From Draconibacterium mangrovi (lineage in GTDB: Bacteria > Bacteroidota > Bacteroidia > Bacteroidales > Prolixibacteraceae): 64,000 nt of DNA. The stretch's first letter is position 1. Each line of letters opens with the position of its first letter. The DNA lies in the NCBI RefSeq assembly GCF_010586825.1, contig NZ_JAAAGB010000004.1, forward strand, positions 1-64,000. Reading direction: 5' to 3'. This document shows, piece by piece, positions 26,625-35,686 of this stretch. The translations under genes were made by a program, and so were the position numbers. The notes beneath the pieces are model-generated. The model made no database searches, had not been told where the DNA came from, and worked only from the letters and a program-made list of their open reading frames with translations.

Positions 26625-26726
26625 GCCGGGTAAGTCCTGTGCGACCAGCTCCTGCTGAATCCCCCCAGGGTCGGAAGGCAGCAAGGGTAGGTGGTTGAGC
26701 GGTGCGACACAGGTAGCTTACCCACT
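26625..26726 (+). ncRNA. ffs: Signal recognition particle RNA, bacterial small type
   Basis: The hallmark apical loop CAGGGTCGGAAGGCAGCAAG at about 26671-26690 is the Ffh-binding domain. Flanking strands pair as GGGTAAG (26628) with CTTACCC (26717-26723), and CCTGTGCGACC with GGTGCGACACAGG, giving one long hairpin of about 100 nt. A T run follows at 26725-26732. A clear promoter precedes it. Confidence 0.93.
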
Positions 26727-26861
26727 TTTTTTCAAAAAGAAAAAGCGTTCAAAAAATTGGTGAAAAGTTTAAAAAAGGTATTGCAGAATTAAAAATTAAT
26801 TCTTTCCTTTGCACCCGCTGATTTGAAAAAGCAACGTTCTAACAAAAGATTGAGATAATAA

Positions 26862-26935
26862 GCCGAATTAGCTCAGTTGGCCAGAGCACGTGATTTGTAA
26901 TCTCGGGGTCCCCAGTTCGAATCTGGGATTCGGCT
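26862..26935 (+). tRNA. tRNA-Thr (UGU), copy 1
   Basis: A 74-nt cloverleaf with acceptor GCCGAAT/ATTCGGC, D stem GCTC/GAGC, anticodon loop TTTGTAA (TGT), T arm CCCAG-TTCGAAT-CTGGG and discriminator T. It is followed 15 bases later by tRNA-Tyr. Confidence 0.95.
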
Positions 26936-26950
26936 CATTTAAAATATTTT

Positions 26951-27032
26951 GGGAAGATACCGAAGCGGTCAAACGGGGCAGACTGTAAATCTGTTGGCTC
27001 AGCCTTCGTAGGTTCGAATCCTGCTCTTCCCA
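26951..27032 (+). tRNA. tRNA-Tyr (GUA), copy 1
   Basis: An 82-nt class II tRNA with acceptor GGGAAGA/TCTTCCC, anticodon loop CTGTAAA (GTA), a long variable arm and T loop TTCGAAT. CCA is encoded at 27033-27035, unlike in copy 2. Confidence 0.95.
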
Positions 27033-27034
27033 CC

Positions 27035-27064
27035 AAGGGAATAACTAAACAAGTTGTTCCCTTT
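27035..27064 (+). terminator. Terminator after tRNA-Thr/Tyr pair 1
   Basis: AAGGGAA and TTCCCTT pair with AAC/GTT extending the stem; a run of seven T follows. It ends the first tRNA pair. Confidence 0.7.
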
Positions 27065-27133
27065 TTTTATGGAATTCTATCTTTTGCAGACGCTGGTTTA
27101 AATCAGCACGTTCTAATAAAATAATGAAATATT

Positions 27134-27252
27134 GCCGAATTAGCTCAGTCCCGGTAAACCGGAAATTTTAATTTCATAGTTTATCGAGGATGCTCGAAAA
27201 TCCAAAAGATTTTCGGCATTGGCCACCGAAACAAAGTTTCGGAACCAGAGCA
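27134..27252 (+). pseudogene. Broken tRNA-Thr copy with hairpin-rich insertions
   Basis: GCCGAATTAGCTCAGT at 27134-27149 is identical to the first 16 bases of the flanking tRNA-Thr genes. The next pieces of the D-arm, TTGGCCA (27219-27225) and CCAGAGCA (27245-27252), appear only after insertions. The inserts contain hairpins: CCGAAAC/GTTTCGG, CGAGGATGCTCG and AAAATC/GATTTT. The anticodon and T arms are missing. The bases upstream (AGCACGTTCTAATAAAAT) also match those before copy 1, so this is a damaged middle copy of a tandem duplication. Confidence 0.65.
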
Positions 27253-27295
27253 AGTATTTGAGGTATCAAATCGAAGTTTGGCAAAAAAATAATAA

Positions 27296-27369
27296 GCCGA
27301 ATTAGCTCAGTTGGCCAGAGCACGTGATTTGTAATCTCGGGGTCCTCAGTTCGAATCTGAGATTCGGCT
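27296..27369 (+). tRNA. tRNA-Thr (UGU), copy 2
   Basis: Identical to copy 1 except in the T stem, where CCCAG/CTGGG has become CTCAG/CTGAG. Both partners changed, so pairing is kept. Anticodon TGT. Confidence 0.95.
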
Positions 27370-27384
27370 CATTTAAAATACTTT

Positions 27385-27466
27385 GGGAAGATACCGAAGC
27401 GGTCAAACGGGGCAGACTGTAAATCTGTTGGCTCAGCCTTCGTAGGTTCGAATCCTGCTCTTCCCA
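27385..27466 (+). tRNA. tRNA-Tyr (GUA), copy 2
   Basis: Same 82-nt sequence as copy 1, including acceptor GGGAAGA/TCTTCCC and anticodon GTA. The genomic CCA of copy 1 is absent here. Confidence 0.95.
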
Positions 27467-27471
27467 CAACG

Positions 27472-27503
27472 AAAAAGCTCGTCATTTTATGACGGGCTTT
27501 TTT
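27472..27503. terminator. Bidirectional terminator between tRNA-Tyr and the V-ATPase operon
   Basis: AAAAAGC, CGTCA and their complements TGACG, GCTTTTTT form a stem with a five-base loop. A-tract on one side and T-tract on the other let it serve both the tRNA transcript and the convergent ntpK end. Confidence 0.75.
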
Positions 27504-27537
27504 CATTTTGTGGCATTTTGAATTTATTATTTGATCC

Positions 27538-28005
<468 letters not shown>

Positions 28006-28055
28006 TTAATGTTTATTTCTATTTGTTTTATCTTTTACCAATTTATCCTTCATCT

Positions 28056-29855
28056 TTAATCCTTCATCCTTCCAAAGGGTTTATATTCTTCGCCACCGCC
28101 TTTAAAACCGGCACTTTTATAAAACTCCACAAAGGTTAAACGCATGGGGTGAACAAACGAGCCGAGCGACGAAATAAGAATATTTAGGGTGTGCCCCAGT
28201 AACAGGAATAGGACAAAAAATACCGGGCCTAATATCTTTGACGCTCCTAAAATTTGCAAGCCAATATCGTTGATAACAAAACCCAAAATGGCGCTCGATA
28301 AACCCAATGCAAACAGACGGATGTACGAAAGCAGATCGCCAAAAATGCCCGTAACGGTTGAATACACATCCCAAACGCCTTTGCCAATGCGGGCAAAAAC
28401 ATTTACGCCGGGATCGCTGAAAAACAGCACGAAAAATCCACCCAGCGCTATTGTGCCGTATAAAATGGTTTTGTTTTTCGGAATAATTCCGGCACCGGAA
28501 AGTAACACATAAGCAATGCTGCCGATAAGAATTACCAGCCAGCCATAAGTTGACAGTGCGTAACTAAAACCGAACTGTTTGGTTTGATTGGCGGCTTTAA
28601 TAAAAAGCCCGAAAATGATTTGTACGCCACCCAGCACCAGCGAAAGGTTGAACATTTTGTCGGGATTTAGGAAAAGATGGCGAACCTTTTCAGTTAAAGC
28701 AAAATCTGTTTCAATAAGGTTAATACCAAAAAAAGTTCCTGAAACGACTCCGAACAAAATTGTTGCAGCGCCTAAAATTTGTATCAGGCTTAAATACGGT
28801 TTAAACTCCGCTTTGGCTTTTAATTTATACAAACCGGCGCCAAATACAAACAGTAATCCGTAGCCGGCATCGCCCAGGCAAAAGCCAAAGAACAGCATAA
28901 AAAAAGGCGCAAAAAATACGGTTAAGTCGAGCTCTGCATAATCGGGCAATGAAAACATGGAACCAATCGGCTCAAAGAGTTTGCCAAACCGGTTGTTTTT
29001 TAGCAAAACCGGAATTTTATCGTCGGGTTTGGCTTTACGCGAAAAATAAACCGCATCACTGTCTTTTAAAAATTGGTTCAGCGCCGGTGTTTTGGTTTGA
29101 GGAACCCAACCTTCAAGAACCATTAGTTTTTCCTCAGCCTCTTTATTGGTATTTCGTAATACGTTGTCGAATTCCAGCGATCGGATAAATGTCTTTTTTT
29201 CTTCTTCAAGCAAATAAATGGAGTTGTTGGGATAGCTGTTAAAAGTTGTATGAATCGCTTTTATTCGTTCTTCTGTTTCACGAATCTGCTTTTTAATTAC
29301 AAAAAAGGGCAGAGGTGGTAATTCAAGTTTTTCGGCATCAACTTCAATAACCTCTTCGTTTTGTTGGATGTGCACAAAAAGCACCTGGCTGGCTGTTTCT
29401 GAAATTGCCGCTACCGGAAAATTACGTTGTTCCAGTTCGATGTATTTCTTTTTTGTGGTTTGGTAAAATTGCAAACGTATTCCTTCGGTTTTTAGCTGTT
29501 CGATTAGCTCGGGTGAGAAATCTCCCCACGGTAGTGCTTTTTGTGCTGCTTTAGACAAGGACTCGAGCCGGGCTTCCAGTTCTTCAAGTTCCTTTTGTTT
29601 TTCGGTAAGGTCGTCAATGATCTCCGGTGCCGAATACAACCTGGGTTTTTCCGCTGTTTCACTTTCTCTTTTCTGCAGAAAATTGATGGCTCGTTCGTAT
29701 TTGTTCAGCTCTGCAACTTTTTTGGTGGTTTCTTCCGAAGGATCAAGACCGAGCCCGGCAATATGCACAAGGCCAAGTCTGTTCAGTTCAATCAGGAAAT
29801 CTTCGTATTCCCTGTGAAAAACCAGAAAAGTATATTTTAACATCGGAACGATCAT
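28056..29855 (-). CDS. ntpI: V-type ATPase subunit I (stator membrane subunit a)
   Basis: A 599-aa protein with a long coiled-coil cytoplasmic half (about residues 60-330, with ELEELEARLESLSKA and ETEERIKAIHTTF) and about seven membrane helices after residue 335 (FFAPFFMLFFGFCLGDAGYGLL, then PVFFVLFLLLGHTLNI). The conserved Arg is expected in SYIRLFALGLSSAILG. I chose the ATG at 29855 (MIVPMLKYTFLV), which overlaps the ntpD stop as ATGA; an in-frame ATG at 30119 would lie deep inside ntpD and adds a basic, non-homologous leader. Confidence 0.92.
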   Translation of the reverse strand: MIVPMLKYTFLVFHREYEDFLIELNRLGLVHIAGLGLDPSEETTKKVAELNKYERAINFLQKRESETAEKPRLYSAPEIIDDLTEKQKELEELEARLESLSKAAQKALPWGDFSPELIEQLKTEGIRLQFYQTTKKKYIELEQRNFPVAAISETASQVLFVHIQQNEEVIEVDAEKLELPPLPFFVIKKQIRETEERIKAIHTTFNSYPNNSIYLLEEEKKTFIRSLEFDNVLRNTNKEAEEKLMVLEGWVPQTKTPALNQFLKDSDAVYFSRKAKPDDKIPVLLKNNRFGKLFEPIGSMFSLPDYAELDLTVFFAPFFMLFFGFCLGDAGYGLLFVFGAGLYKLKAKAEFKPYLSLIQILGAATILFGVVSGTFFGINLIETDFALTEKVRHLFLNPDKMFNLSLVLGGVQIIFGLFIKAANQTKQFGFSYALSTYGWLVILIGSIAYVLLSGAGIIPKNKTILYGTIALGGFFVLFFSDPGVNVFARIGKGVWDVYSTVTGIFGDLLSYIRLFALGLSSAILGFVINDIGLQILGASKILGPVFFVLFLLLGHTLNILISSLGSFVHPMRLTFVEFYKSAGFKGGGEEYKPFGRMKD

Positions 29856-30457
29856 ACTGCCGTTGCTTTTTGTTTCTGCTGTCGTTTTTTTACAATTTTT
29901 TGTGCCGATTTCGAAAGGTTTTCCTCGTCTTCCAGAAATCGTTTTATTTTCCGGATTGCATCTTCGTAACCCGGAATCTGTACCTTTTCGTAGAGATTTA
30001 CCTTTTGTGTTGTTTTTTTTCTGGCCCTGTCGAGCAGTGCCATTTTGCGCGTATAAAACTCGCGCTCGGTAACAATGCGGGCCAGTTCTTTTATAAACGA
30101 GATCCCCGCCGGAAACCAATCGGGTTTTGAAAAAAGGCTAAAGTCTTTCTCCTTAAAAATTATTTCGTTCATAACAGGAATAGAGACTCCAGCAATTTTT
30201 TTGCTAGAAATACTAACGTTTTCAATGTTAATCAAATCGGGTAAAAACTCGTTCCACAACCCGACGGAAAGTTCCTCTTCGCTGATCTTCATTTGTAATT
30301 GTTCTTCAAGATCAACAGTTTGGTCTTTGGCTTTTTTTACCTCCAAACGTAGAGCAGCTTCCTTGTTTTTTAAGGTAGGCAGCGCCTTCAGCCTGATCTT
30401 CAATTGTTTGTTCAGGTTGTGGAGGGACGTTTTATTATATTGAAATTTTATAGCCAA
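29852..30457 (-). CDS. ntpD: V-type ATPase subunit D (central stalk)
   Basis: A 201-aa coiled-coil protein forming the rotor shaft. It starts with KFQYNKTSLHNLNKQLKIRLKALPTLKNKEAALRLE, typical of subunit D, and ends with the second long helix (REFYTRKMALLDRARKKTTQKVNLYEKVQIP). It overlaps ntpI by four bases and is 16 bases after the usp gene. Confidence 0.92.
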   Translation of the reverse strand: MAIKFQYNKTSLHNLNKQLKIRLKALPTLKNKEAALRLEVKKAKDQTVDLEEQLQMKISEEELSVGLWNEFLPDLINIENVSISSKKIAGVSIPVMNEIIFKEKDFSLFSKPDWFPAGISFIKELARIVTEREFYTRKMALLDRARKKTTQKVNLYEKVQIPGYEDAIRKIKRFLEDEENLSKSAQKIVKKRQQKQKATAV

Positions 30458-30473
30458 TTTTTTATGTTATTGT

Positions 30474-31592
30474 TTACACCGGAAATACCAGAATCGGAAT
30501 ATTTGCTTTTGCAACAAGTGCTGATAACAGGTCGGAGTGGAACAGTTTGTAAAAGCCTGAGTGTTTTATTTTCGAAAGCGAAATGATATCGATGTCTTTC
30601 TGGTCGACAAATTCCTCAATTCCTTTAATCAGGTTTTTGCTCTCAAAAAGCTCACATCTTATATGGTACGCACTGTAATCTCTTTCGAGCATGGCATTTA
30701 ATTCATTCACTTTTTGCTGGTGCAACTCGTCATTCTGGATGTCAAAGTGAACACAATAGATCTTTTTCTTGATCGGCTCCAGTATCTTCAGTAATTTGTT
30801 GAGCGATGAATTATCGGAATCGTAAAAATCGGTTGAGTACAATACATTTATCTCTTCTTTTCCTTTAAAAACAGCAGATAAGGGAACGGCCAAAACCGAG
30901 TGATGTGTTTGCTCAATTACTTTTATCAGCGTTTTACCCAAAAACTCACCTTCGGCATGTTTTGTAGCGCGTGTTCCCATTAAAATGATATCGGGATTAT
31001 AGCGTTTACATGCTGCTGTAATAACGTTTTCAGGCGTTCCTTTTAGCATTCGGTAATGCAATTTTACTGCGTTAAAAAGTTCAGGAGGAACCTGATTCTT
31101 TAGCTCCCGGCTAAATTCTACCAGTTTCTGCTGAGCATTTTTATGTGCTTCCTTTAGCTCCATTCGTACGTATTTTTCCCACGAAGCGGTATGGCGGCTG
31201 GGTTCGTTAAAATTTGGGTCGGGATAAACGTATAAAACCTTTATCTCAGCATTTTCTTTTAGTGCCAGCCCAATGGCGTATTTACATAAATCGATGCAGT
31301 CTTCGCTGAGTTTTACGGGGAGAAGAATTTTTCTCAGGTTCGTAAAACTTACATCATCTTTAACTTTATCGAGGTCGTAATCTTTGTGTAGCTGCAAAAG
31401 ACGGGCAATGGCTTTTTCCGATTGCCGCGACTTCACTTTTAGTAGCACTTCATCGGGATTGTATCGTTCACCCGGGGTCGTTCCCTCGTTGGTGAAAAAA
31501 ACTTCAATCCCTTTTTCCTCCAGCTTATCTTTTACAAAAGATCCGAGCTGAGGTGTCGAAATCCTAAGGATTGTAACTAATTGATTTTCCAT
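30474..31592 (-). CDS. Universal stress protein embedded in V-ATPase operon, with DUF2007-like N-terminus
   Basis: A 372-aa protein. Residues 1-75 (VTILRISTPQLGSFVKDKLEEKGIEVFF...PDEVLLKVKSRQSEKAI) look like a DUF2007-type signalling domain. A Usp domain follows at about 85-235 (RKILLPVKLSEDCIDLCKYAIGLA; PDIILMGTRATKHAEGEFLGKTLIKVIEQTHHSVLAVP), containing the GTR...G-N9-type nucleotide loop in altered form. A second, weaker Usp-like half runs to the end (INVLYSTDFYDSDNSSL; ILVFPV). It lies between ntpB and ntpD with gaps of 19 and 16 bases, so it is surely co-transcribed with the pump. A regulatory role is inference. Confidence 0.8.
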   Translation of the reverse strand: MENQLVTILRISTPQLGSFVKDKLEEKGIEVFFTNEGTTPGERYNPDEVLLKVKSRQSEKAIARLLQLHKDYDLDKVKDDVSFTNLRKILLPVKLSEDCIDLCKYAIGLALKENAEIKVLYVYPDPNFNEPSRHTASWEKYVRMELKEAHKNAQQKLVEFSRELKNQVPPELFNAVKLHYRMLKGTPENVITAACKRYNPDIILMGTRATKHAEGEFLGKTLIKVIEQTHHSVLAVPLSAVFKGKEEINVLYSTDFYDSDNSSLNKLLKILEPIKKKIYCVHFDIQNDELHQQKVNELNAMLERDYSAYHIRCELFESKNLIKGIEEFVDQKDIDIISLSKIKHSGFYKLFHSDLLSALVAKANIPILVFPV

Positions 31593-31611
31593 AACAACTC
31601 CATTTAATGTT

Positions 31612-32937
31612 TCATACTATCTGTTTTCCATATTTCTCTACCAATTCGGCTTTAATACCTGTTTCGGCGTGCGAGAAATATTTATCGAATAGTTTCCATG
31701 CCGTATCAATCATATTATCAATTTCAATGTTGATATCAATGGCAAGTAGTTCGTTTGCATAATCTTTTGCAAAACTCATGGTGCGCTTGTCGTAATCGGT
31801 CAGATCGAAACCGTTTTCGATTTTGGTTTTGGCGTTGGCGGCATCGGCATACAATCTGATGGCAGCATTCATTACCTGCGGATGATCTTCGCGGGTTTTT
31901 TTGCCAATTACCAGTTGTTTCAGGCGCGATAAACTTCGGAACGGATCGATGATAACCTTGCCAATGTCGGTCTCTTTACGAAGGAAAAGCTGCCCTTCGG
32001 TAATGTAACCGGTGTTGTCGGGAATGGCGTGGGTAATATCGCCGCCCGAAAGTGTAGTAACAGCGATAATCGTTATCGAACCGCCATCGGGGAACTGCAC
32101 TGCCTTTTCATAAAGTTTGGCCAGGTCGCTGTACAACGAACCCGGCATACTGTCTTTCGACGGGATTTGATCCATACGATTTGAAACGATACTCAGTGCA
32201 TCGGCATACAATGTCATATCGGTAAGAAGCACCAGTACGTTTTGGTTTTTTTCTACCGCAAAATACTCGGCTGCCGACAAGGCCATATCCGGAACAAGCA
32301 AACGTTCAACCGGTGGATTTTCGGTGGTATTTACAAAACTGATAATGCGGTCGATAGCACCGGCATTTTCAAAAAGGTTTTTGAAAAACAGGTAATCGTC
32401 GTTGGTAATTCCCATGCCGCCCAGAATAATTTTATCGGCTTTGGCGCGTAAAGCTACCATGGCCATAACCTGGTTGTAAGGCTGATCGGGATCGGCAAAA
32501 AACGGAATTTTCTGACCGGTTACCAGCGTGTTGTTCAGGTCGATTCCTGCAATTCCCGTTGCAATTAATTCCGAGGGCTGTTTACGGCGCACAGGATTTA
32601 CCGACGGTCCACCAATTTCTATTAATTTCCCGTCTACTTCGGGGCCACCGTCAATCGGTTGTCCGTATGCGTTAAAGAATCGTCCGGCCAGCTCGTCGCC
32701 TACAGCTAATTGCGGAGCATGACCTAAAAATACCACTTCTGCATTGGTGGGAATTCCTTCCGTTCCCGAAAAAATCTGCAGGGTTACCAGGTCGCCTTCA
32801 ATTTTAACTACCTGTGCCAGGCGGTCGTTAACAAGGGCCATTTCCTCGTTGCCAATCCCCGTGGCATGTAACGAACAGGTTGCTTTCGTTATCTGATCAA
32901 TTTTGGTATGTATTTTCTGAAAAGCTGTAGTTTCCAT
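31612..32937 (-). CDS. ntpB: V-type ATPase subunit B (non-catalytic)
   Basis: A 441-aa subunit. It shows GNEEMALVNDRLAQVVKIEGDLVTLQIF at the N-terminal barrel, TGIAGIDLNNTLVTGQKIPFFADPDQPYN, and the ALSAAEYFA and SRMDQIP-like ERSTRDQ equivalents, without a P-loop, as expected for the B subunit. The last third contains KTREDHPQVMNAAIRLYADA. It follows ntpA with an 11-base gap. Confidence 0.94.
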   Translation of the reverse strand: METTAFQKIHTKIDQITKATCSLHATGIGNEEMALVNDRLAQVVKIEGDLVTLQIFSGTEGIPTNAEVVFLGHAPQLAVGDELAGRFFNAYGQPIDGGPEVDGKLIEIGGPSVNPVRRKQPSELIATGIAGIDLNNTLVTGQKIPFFADPDQPYNQVMAMVALRAKADKIILGGMGITNDDYLFFKNLFENAGAIDRIISFVNTTENPPVERLLVPDMALSAAEYFAVEKNQNVLVLLTDMTLYADALSIVSNRMDQIPSKDSMPGSLYSDLAKLYEKAVQFPDGGSITIIAVTTLSGGDITHAIPDNTGYITEGQLFLRKETDIGKVIIDPFRSLSRLKQLVIGKKTREDHPQVMNAAIRLYADAANAKTKIENGFDLTDYDKRTMSFAKDYANELLAIDINIEIDNMIDTAWKLFDKYFSHAETGIKAELVEKYGKQIV

Positions 32938-32948
32938 TCTCTTCGCAT

Positions 32949-34721
32949 TTATAGTTGTTCGGTCTCAACAACGGCTTTTTCGTTTATTATTTCTTCTAAT
33001 TCCTTTTCAAATTTTTGGAATTGTTCTGATTCAAACTCCGAGTAATTCATCTGTTTCAGCACGTTTATAATTTTTTTGAAGTAGGGATTTACCTCCTCGA
33101 AATGTTCGAAACTAAACCGGGTGTTATTGATGGTAAGCACTTTTTCGAGCATGTATTGCTGGCGTTCAATGGGTGTTGATGCATCAATCTTATCAAAAGC
33201 ATCTTGCTGGAGTATTACAAAATCGATCACCTCCGATTTCCAGAATATTTCATGATATTCTATCGGTACGCCATCATCTCCCAGAATATTTATTTGTTCA
33301 TAGGTTTCGCGTCCACGTACAAGGCTATTTCGGGCCTGGAGAATATTATCGACCCAGTTTGGTGAAATAGCTTTTGATACATAATCGATATATTCCGGGT
33401 ATTCGAGGTATTTCGAATAACTTTCCACTGCATCGATAGCGGGATAACGTTTGCTATCGGCTCGGTTTTGCGACAGTGCGTAAAAACACCTTGCTGCTTT
33501 TTTAGTGGCTTCGGTAACCGGTTCTTTTAAGTTACCACCGGCGGGCGAGACGGTACCAATAAAAGTTACCGATCCGGTTTCTCCGTTCTTCAGATTTACA
33601 AACCCGGCACGCGAGTAAAAGTTGGAGATAATAGCGGGCAAATCCATCGGAAATGCATCGGGACCGGGAAGCTCTTCCATGCGGTTCGACATTTCGCGCA
33701 GTGCCTGTGCCCAACGCGATGTGGAATCGGCCAGCAATAATATTTTTAGTCCCATCGATCGGTAATATTCGGCAATTGTCATGGCAGTGTAAACCGATGC
33801 TTCACGGGCTGCCACCGGCATATTCGAAGTGTTGGCAATAATGGTTGTACGCTCCATTAGTTTACGACCGGTTCTCGGGTCGTCCAGCTCCGGAAATTCG
33901 GCAAATATCTCCACCACTTCGTTGGCTCGTTCGCCACAGGCGGCTACCACAATCATATCGGCATCGGCTTGTTTCGACAGGGCGTGCTGCAGAACGGTTT
34001 TCCCTGTTCCGAACGGACCGGGAATAAAACCTGTTCCACCTTCTACAATTGGAGTGAAGCTGTCGATTACCCGGATTCCTGTTTCGAGGAATTTAGCCGG
34101 ACGTGGTTTATTCTTGTAAGTTTTTATCGGAACTTTAACCGGCCACTTTTGTATCATTGAAACCGGATGATTGTTGCCTTCCTCGTCTTGCAAAACAGCA
34201 ATTGTATCCTCAATTTTATAATCGCCCGAAGCTACAATTTTCGTTACCTTAAAATCGCCTTTAAAAGTGAAGGGAACCATAATTTTATGGGCAATCCAGT
34301 TTTCGGTAACTTCTCCCAGCCACGAACCTGCCTCCACTTCATCGCCAACTTTTGAAAGTGGTTTAAAACTCCAGTCTTTATCCACTTCCAGCGGGTGGGT
34401 GTAAGCGCCTTTTTGCAGAAATACACCTTCCATTTTATCAAGGTCGTGTTGCAGGCCGTCAAAATTCTTCGATAATATGCCGGGCCCCAGAATCGCTTCC
34501 AACATGTGGCCGGTGAATTCTACCGGAGTTCCGGTTTTTAATCCACGTGTGCTCTCAAATACCTGTATATAGGCGTTTTCGGAACCAATACGAATCACCT
34601 CCGCCATCAATTTTACAGCGTCGTGATTAATATAGCAGATCTCGTTTTGCGAAACCGGGCCATTAACTTTAACCACTACCAGGTTTGAAATTATTCCAAC
34701 TACTTTGCCTGTTGTAGCCAT
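32949..34721 (-). CDS. ntpA: V-type ATPase catalytic subunit A
   Basis: A 590-aa catalytic subunit. Walker A is GPFGTGKTVLQHAL near residues 235-248, followed by VVAACGERANEVVEIFAEFPEL and LLADSTSRWAQALREMSNRMEELPGP. The non-homologous insertion typical of A subunits (about 110-200: GDEVEAGSWLGEVTE...) is present. It hydrolyses or makes ATP in the cytoplasmic head. It starts six bases after the DUF2764 gene. Confidence 0.95.
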   Translation of the reverse strand: MATTGKVVGIISNLVVVKVNGPVSQNEICYINHDAVKLMAEVIRIGSENAYIQVFESTRGLKTGTPVEFTGHMLEAILGPGILSKNFDGLQHDLDKMEGVFLQKGAYTHPLEVDKDWSFKPLSKVGDEVEAGSWLGEVTENWIAHKIMVPFTFKGDFKVTKIVASGDYKIEDTIAVLQDEEGNNHPVSMIQKWPVKVPIKTYKNKPRPAKFLETGIRVIDSFTPIVEGGTGFIPGPFGTGKTVLQHALSKQADADMIVVAACGERANEVVEIFAEFPELDDPRTGRKLMERTTIIANTSNMPVAAREASVYTAMTIAEYYRSMGLKILLLADSTSRWAQALREMSNRMEELPGPDAFPMDLPAIISNFYSRAGFVNLKNGETGSVTFIGTVSPAGGNLKEPVTEATKKAARCFYALSQNRADSKRYPAIDAVESYSKYLEYPEYIDYVSKAISPNWVDNILQARNSLVRGRETYEQINILGDDGVPIEYHEIFWKSEVIDFVILQQDAFDKIDASTPIERQQYMLEKVLTINNTRFSFEHFEEVNPYFKKIINVLKQMNYSEFESEQFQKFEKELEEIINEKAVVETEQL

Positions 34722-34727
34722 ATTGTT

Positions 34728-35585
34728 TTATTTAGTCAAGCTGAACTCCGCAGGGAATTCATAATTTGTTTTTAACTCGTCAATTAGTTTGTGTAGCAGC
34801 TTTTTGCCTGTTTCTTTATCCATTTTCATCCACCGCTCAATAAGCAGGAGTTTTATAGTAAAAGCCAACACCTTCTCAATGGTAAAAAAGTGAAAGAAGG
34901 TATTCTCATCCAGGTATTCCCACTTGATTTTGTCAACTGCTTTTTCCTTTTCAATCCATACCCTATTCGATTCGGCAATCTTAAAAAGTTCTTCGTGGTA
35001 GGGGAGCAACTCTTCGAAGTAATCCGCTTTAAGTTTGTTTTCAATTAGTAGTGAATAGACAACACATTCGCCTTCAACTTCCAGTAAATGTATTTCCGGC
35101 TCGTAGTTGTATTTTTTACAGTTGAAAGCGGTAAATATATTTTTCAGGTTAAGCTCGAAACGAAACCAATTTTGAAGAAATGAATTTGGGCATTTCAATG
35201 CGTACTCGAAAAACAAAGTCGTAAGGATATTTTTATCTTCTAAATCAGCCTGATTTTTATCCATACCTTTCATCCAGCATAAAAATGTTTTCATGTATTC
35301 CGGTAGCTGAATTTCTTCGTTCTCCGGCGATAACTGAAACTCCAATTCGTGCTTGGTAATGTTGCCGGGGTAGAAGAAAGGCTTGTTTTGCCCGAAAAAA
35401 ACGTTGAGCAGATTTCGATTGTCGAAAGGTAAAAAAAGGTACTCAATCAACTTAAAGTCAGGCGGACTAAGCTGTTTTTGCAGTTCTTCCCTAAGTACGC
35501 TGCCTGTAACAGTCGTTTTGTTCTCGTCGAAGAACAAATCGGGAAGTCCGGCAATCAAACAATAATATTCTCTTTTTATCAGCAT
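34728..35585 (-). CDS. DUF2764 protein of the V-ATPase operon
   Basis: A 285-aa protein lacking signal or membrane segments. It starts with YYCLIAGLPDLFFDENKTTVTGSVLREEL and has YLFLPFDNRNLLNVFFGQ, characteristic of DUF2764, which I recall as the gene between subunits E and A in Bacteroidota and spirochaete V-ATPase operons. It may fill the role of the missing subunit C/d that links the stalk to the membrane ring; this is inference from position and helical content. Confidence 0.85.
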   Translation of the reverse strand: MLIKREYYCLIAGLPDLFFDENKTTVTGSVLREELQKQLSPPDFKLIEYLFLPFDNRNLLNVFFGQNKPFFYPGNITKHELEFQLSPENEEIQLPEYMKTFLCWMKGMDKNQADLEDKNILTTLFFEYALKCPNSFLQNWFRFELNLKNIFTAFNCKKYNYEPEIHLLEVEGECVVYSLLIENKLKADYFEELLPYHEELFKIAESNRVWIEKEKAVDKIKWEYLDENTFFHFFTIEKVLAFTIKLLLIERWMKMDKETGKKLLHKLIDELKTNYEFPAEFSLTK

Positions 35586-35686
35586 AACCGAATTTTAAAT
35601 GGTCTTCAAAATCATTTAAAGCCCGGTGTAAACAGCTCTTAACTTATGTTTGTATCACAACTCCTGCGATGCCTCTTTTCGGTTTT

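Noticed and set aside
29856-30119. N-terminal extension of subunit I
   Set aside because: It lies inside ntpD on the same strand, is basic and unlike the family, and an ATGA overlap start is available at 29855.
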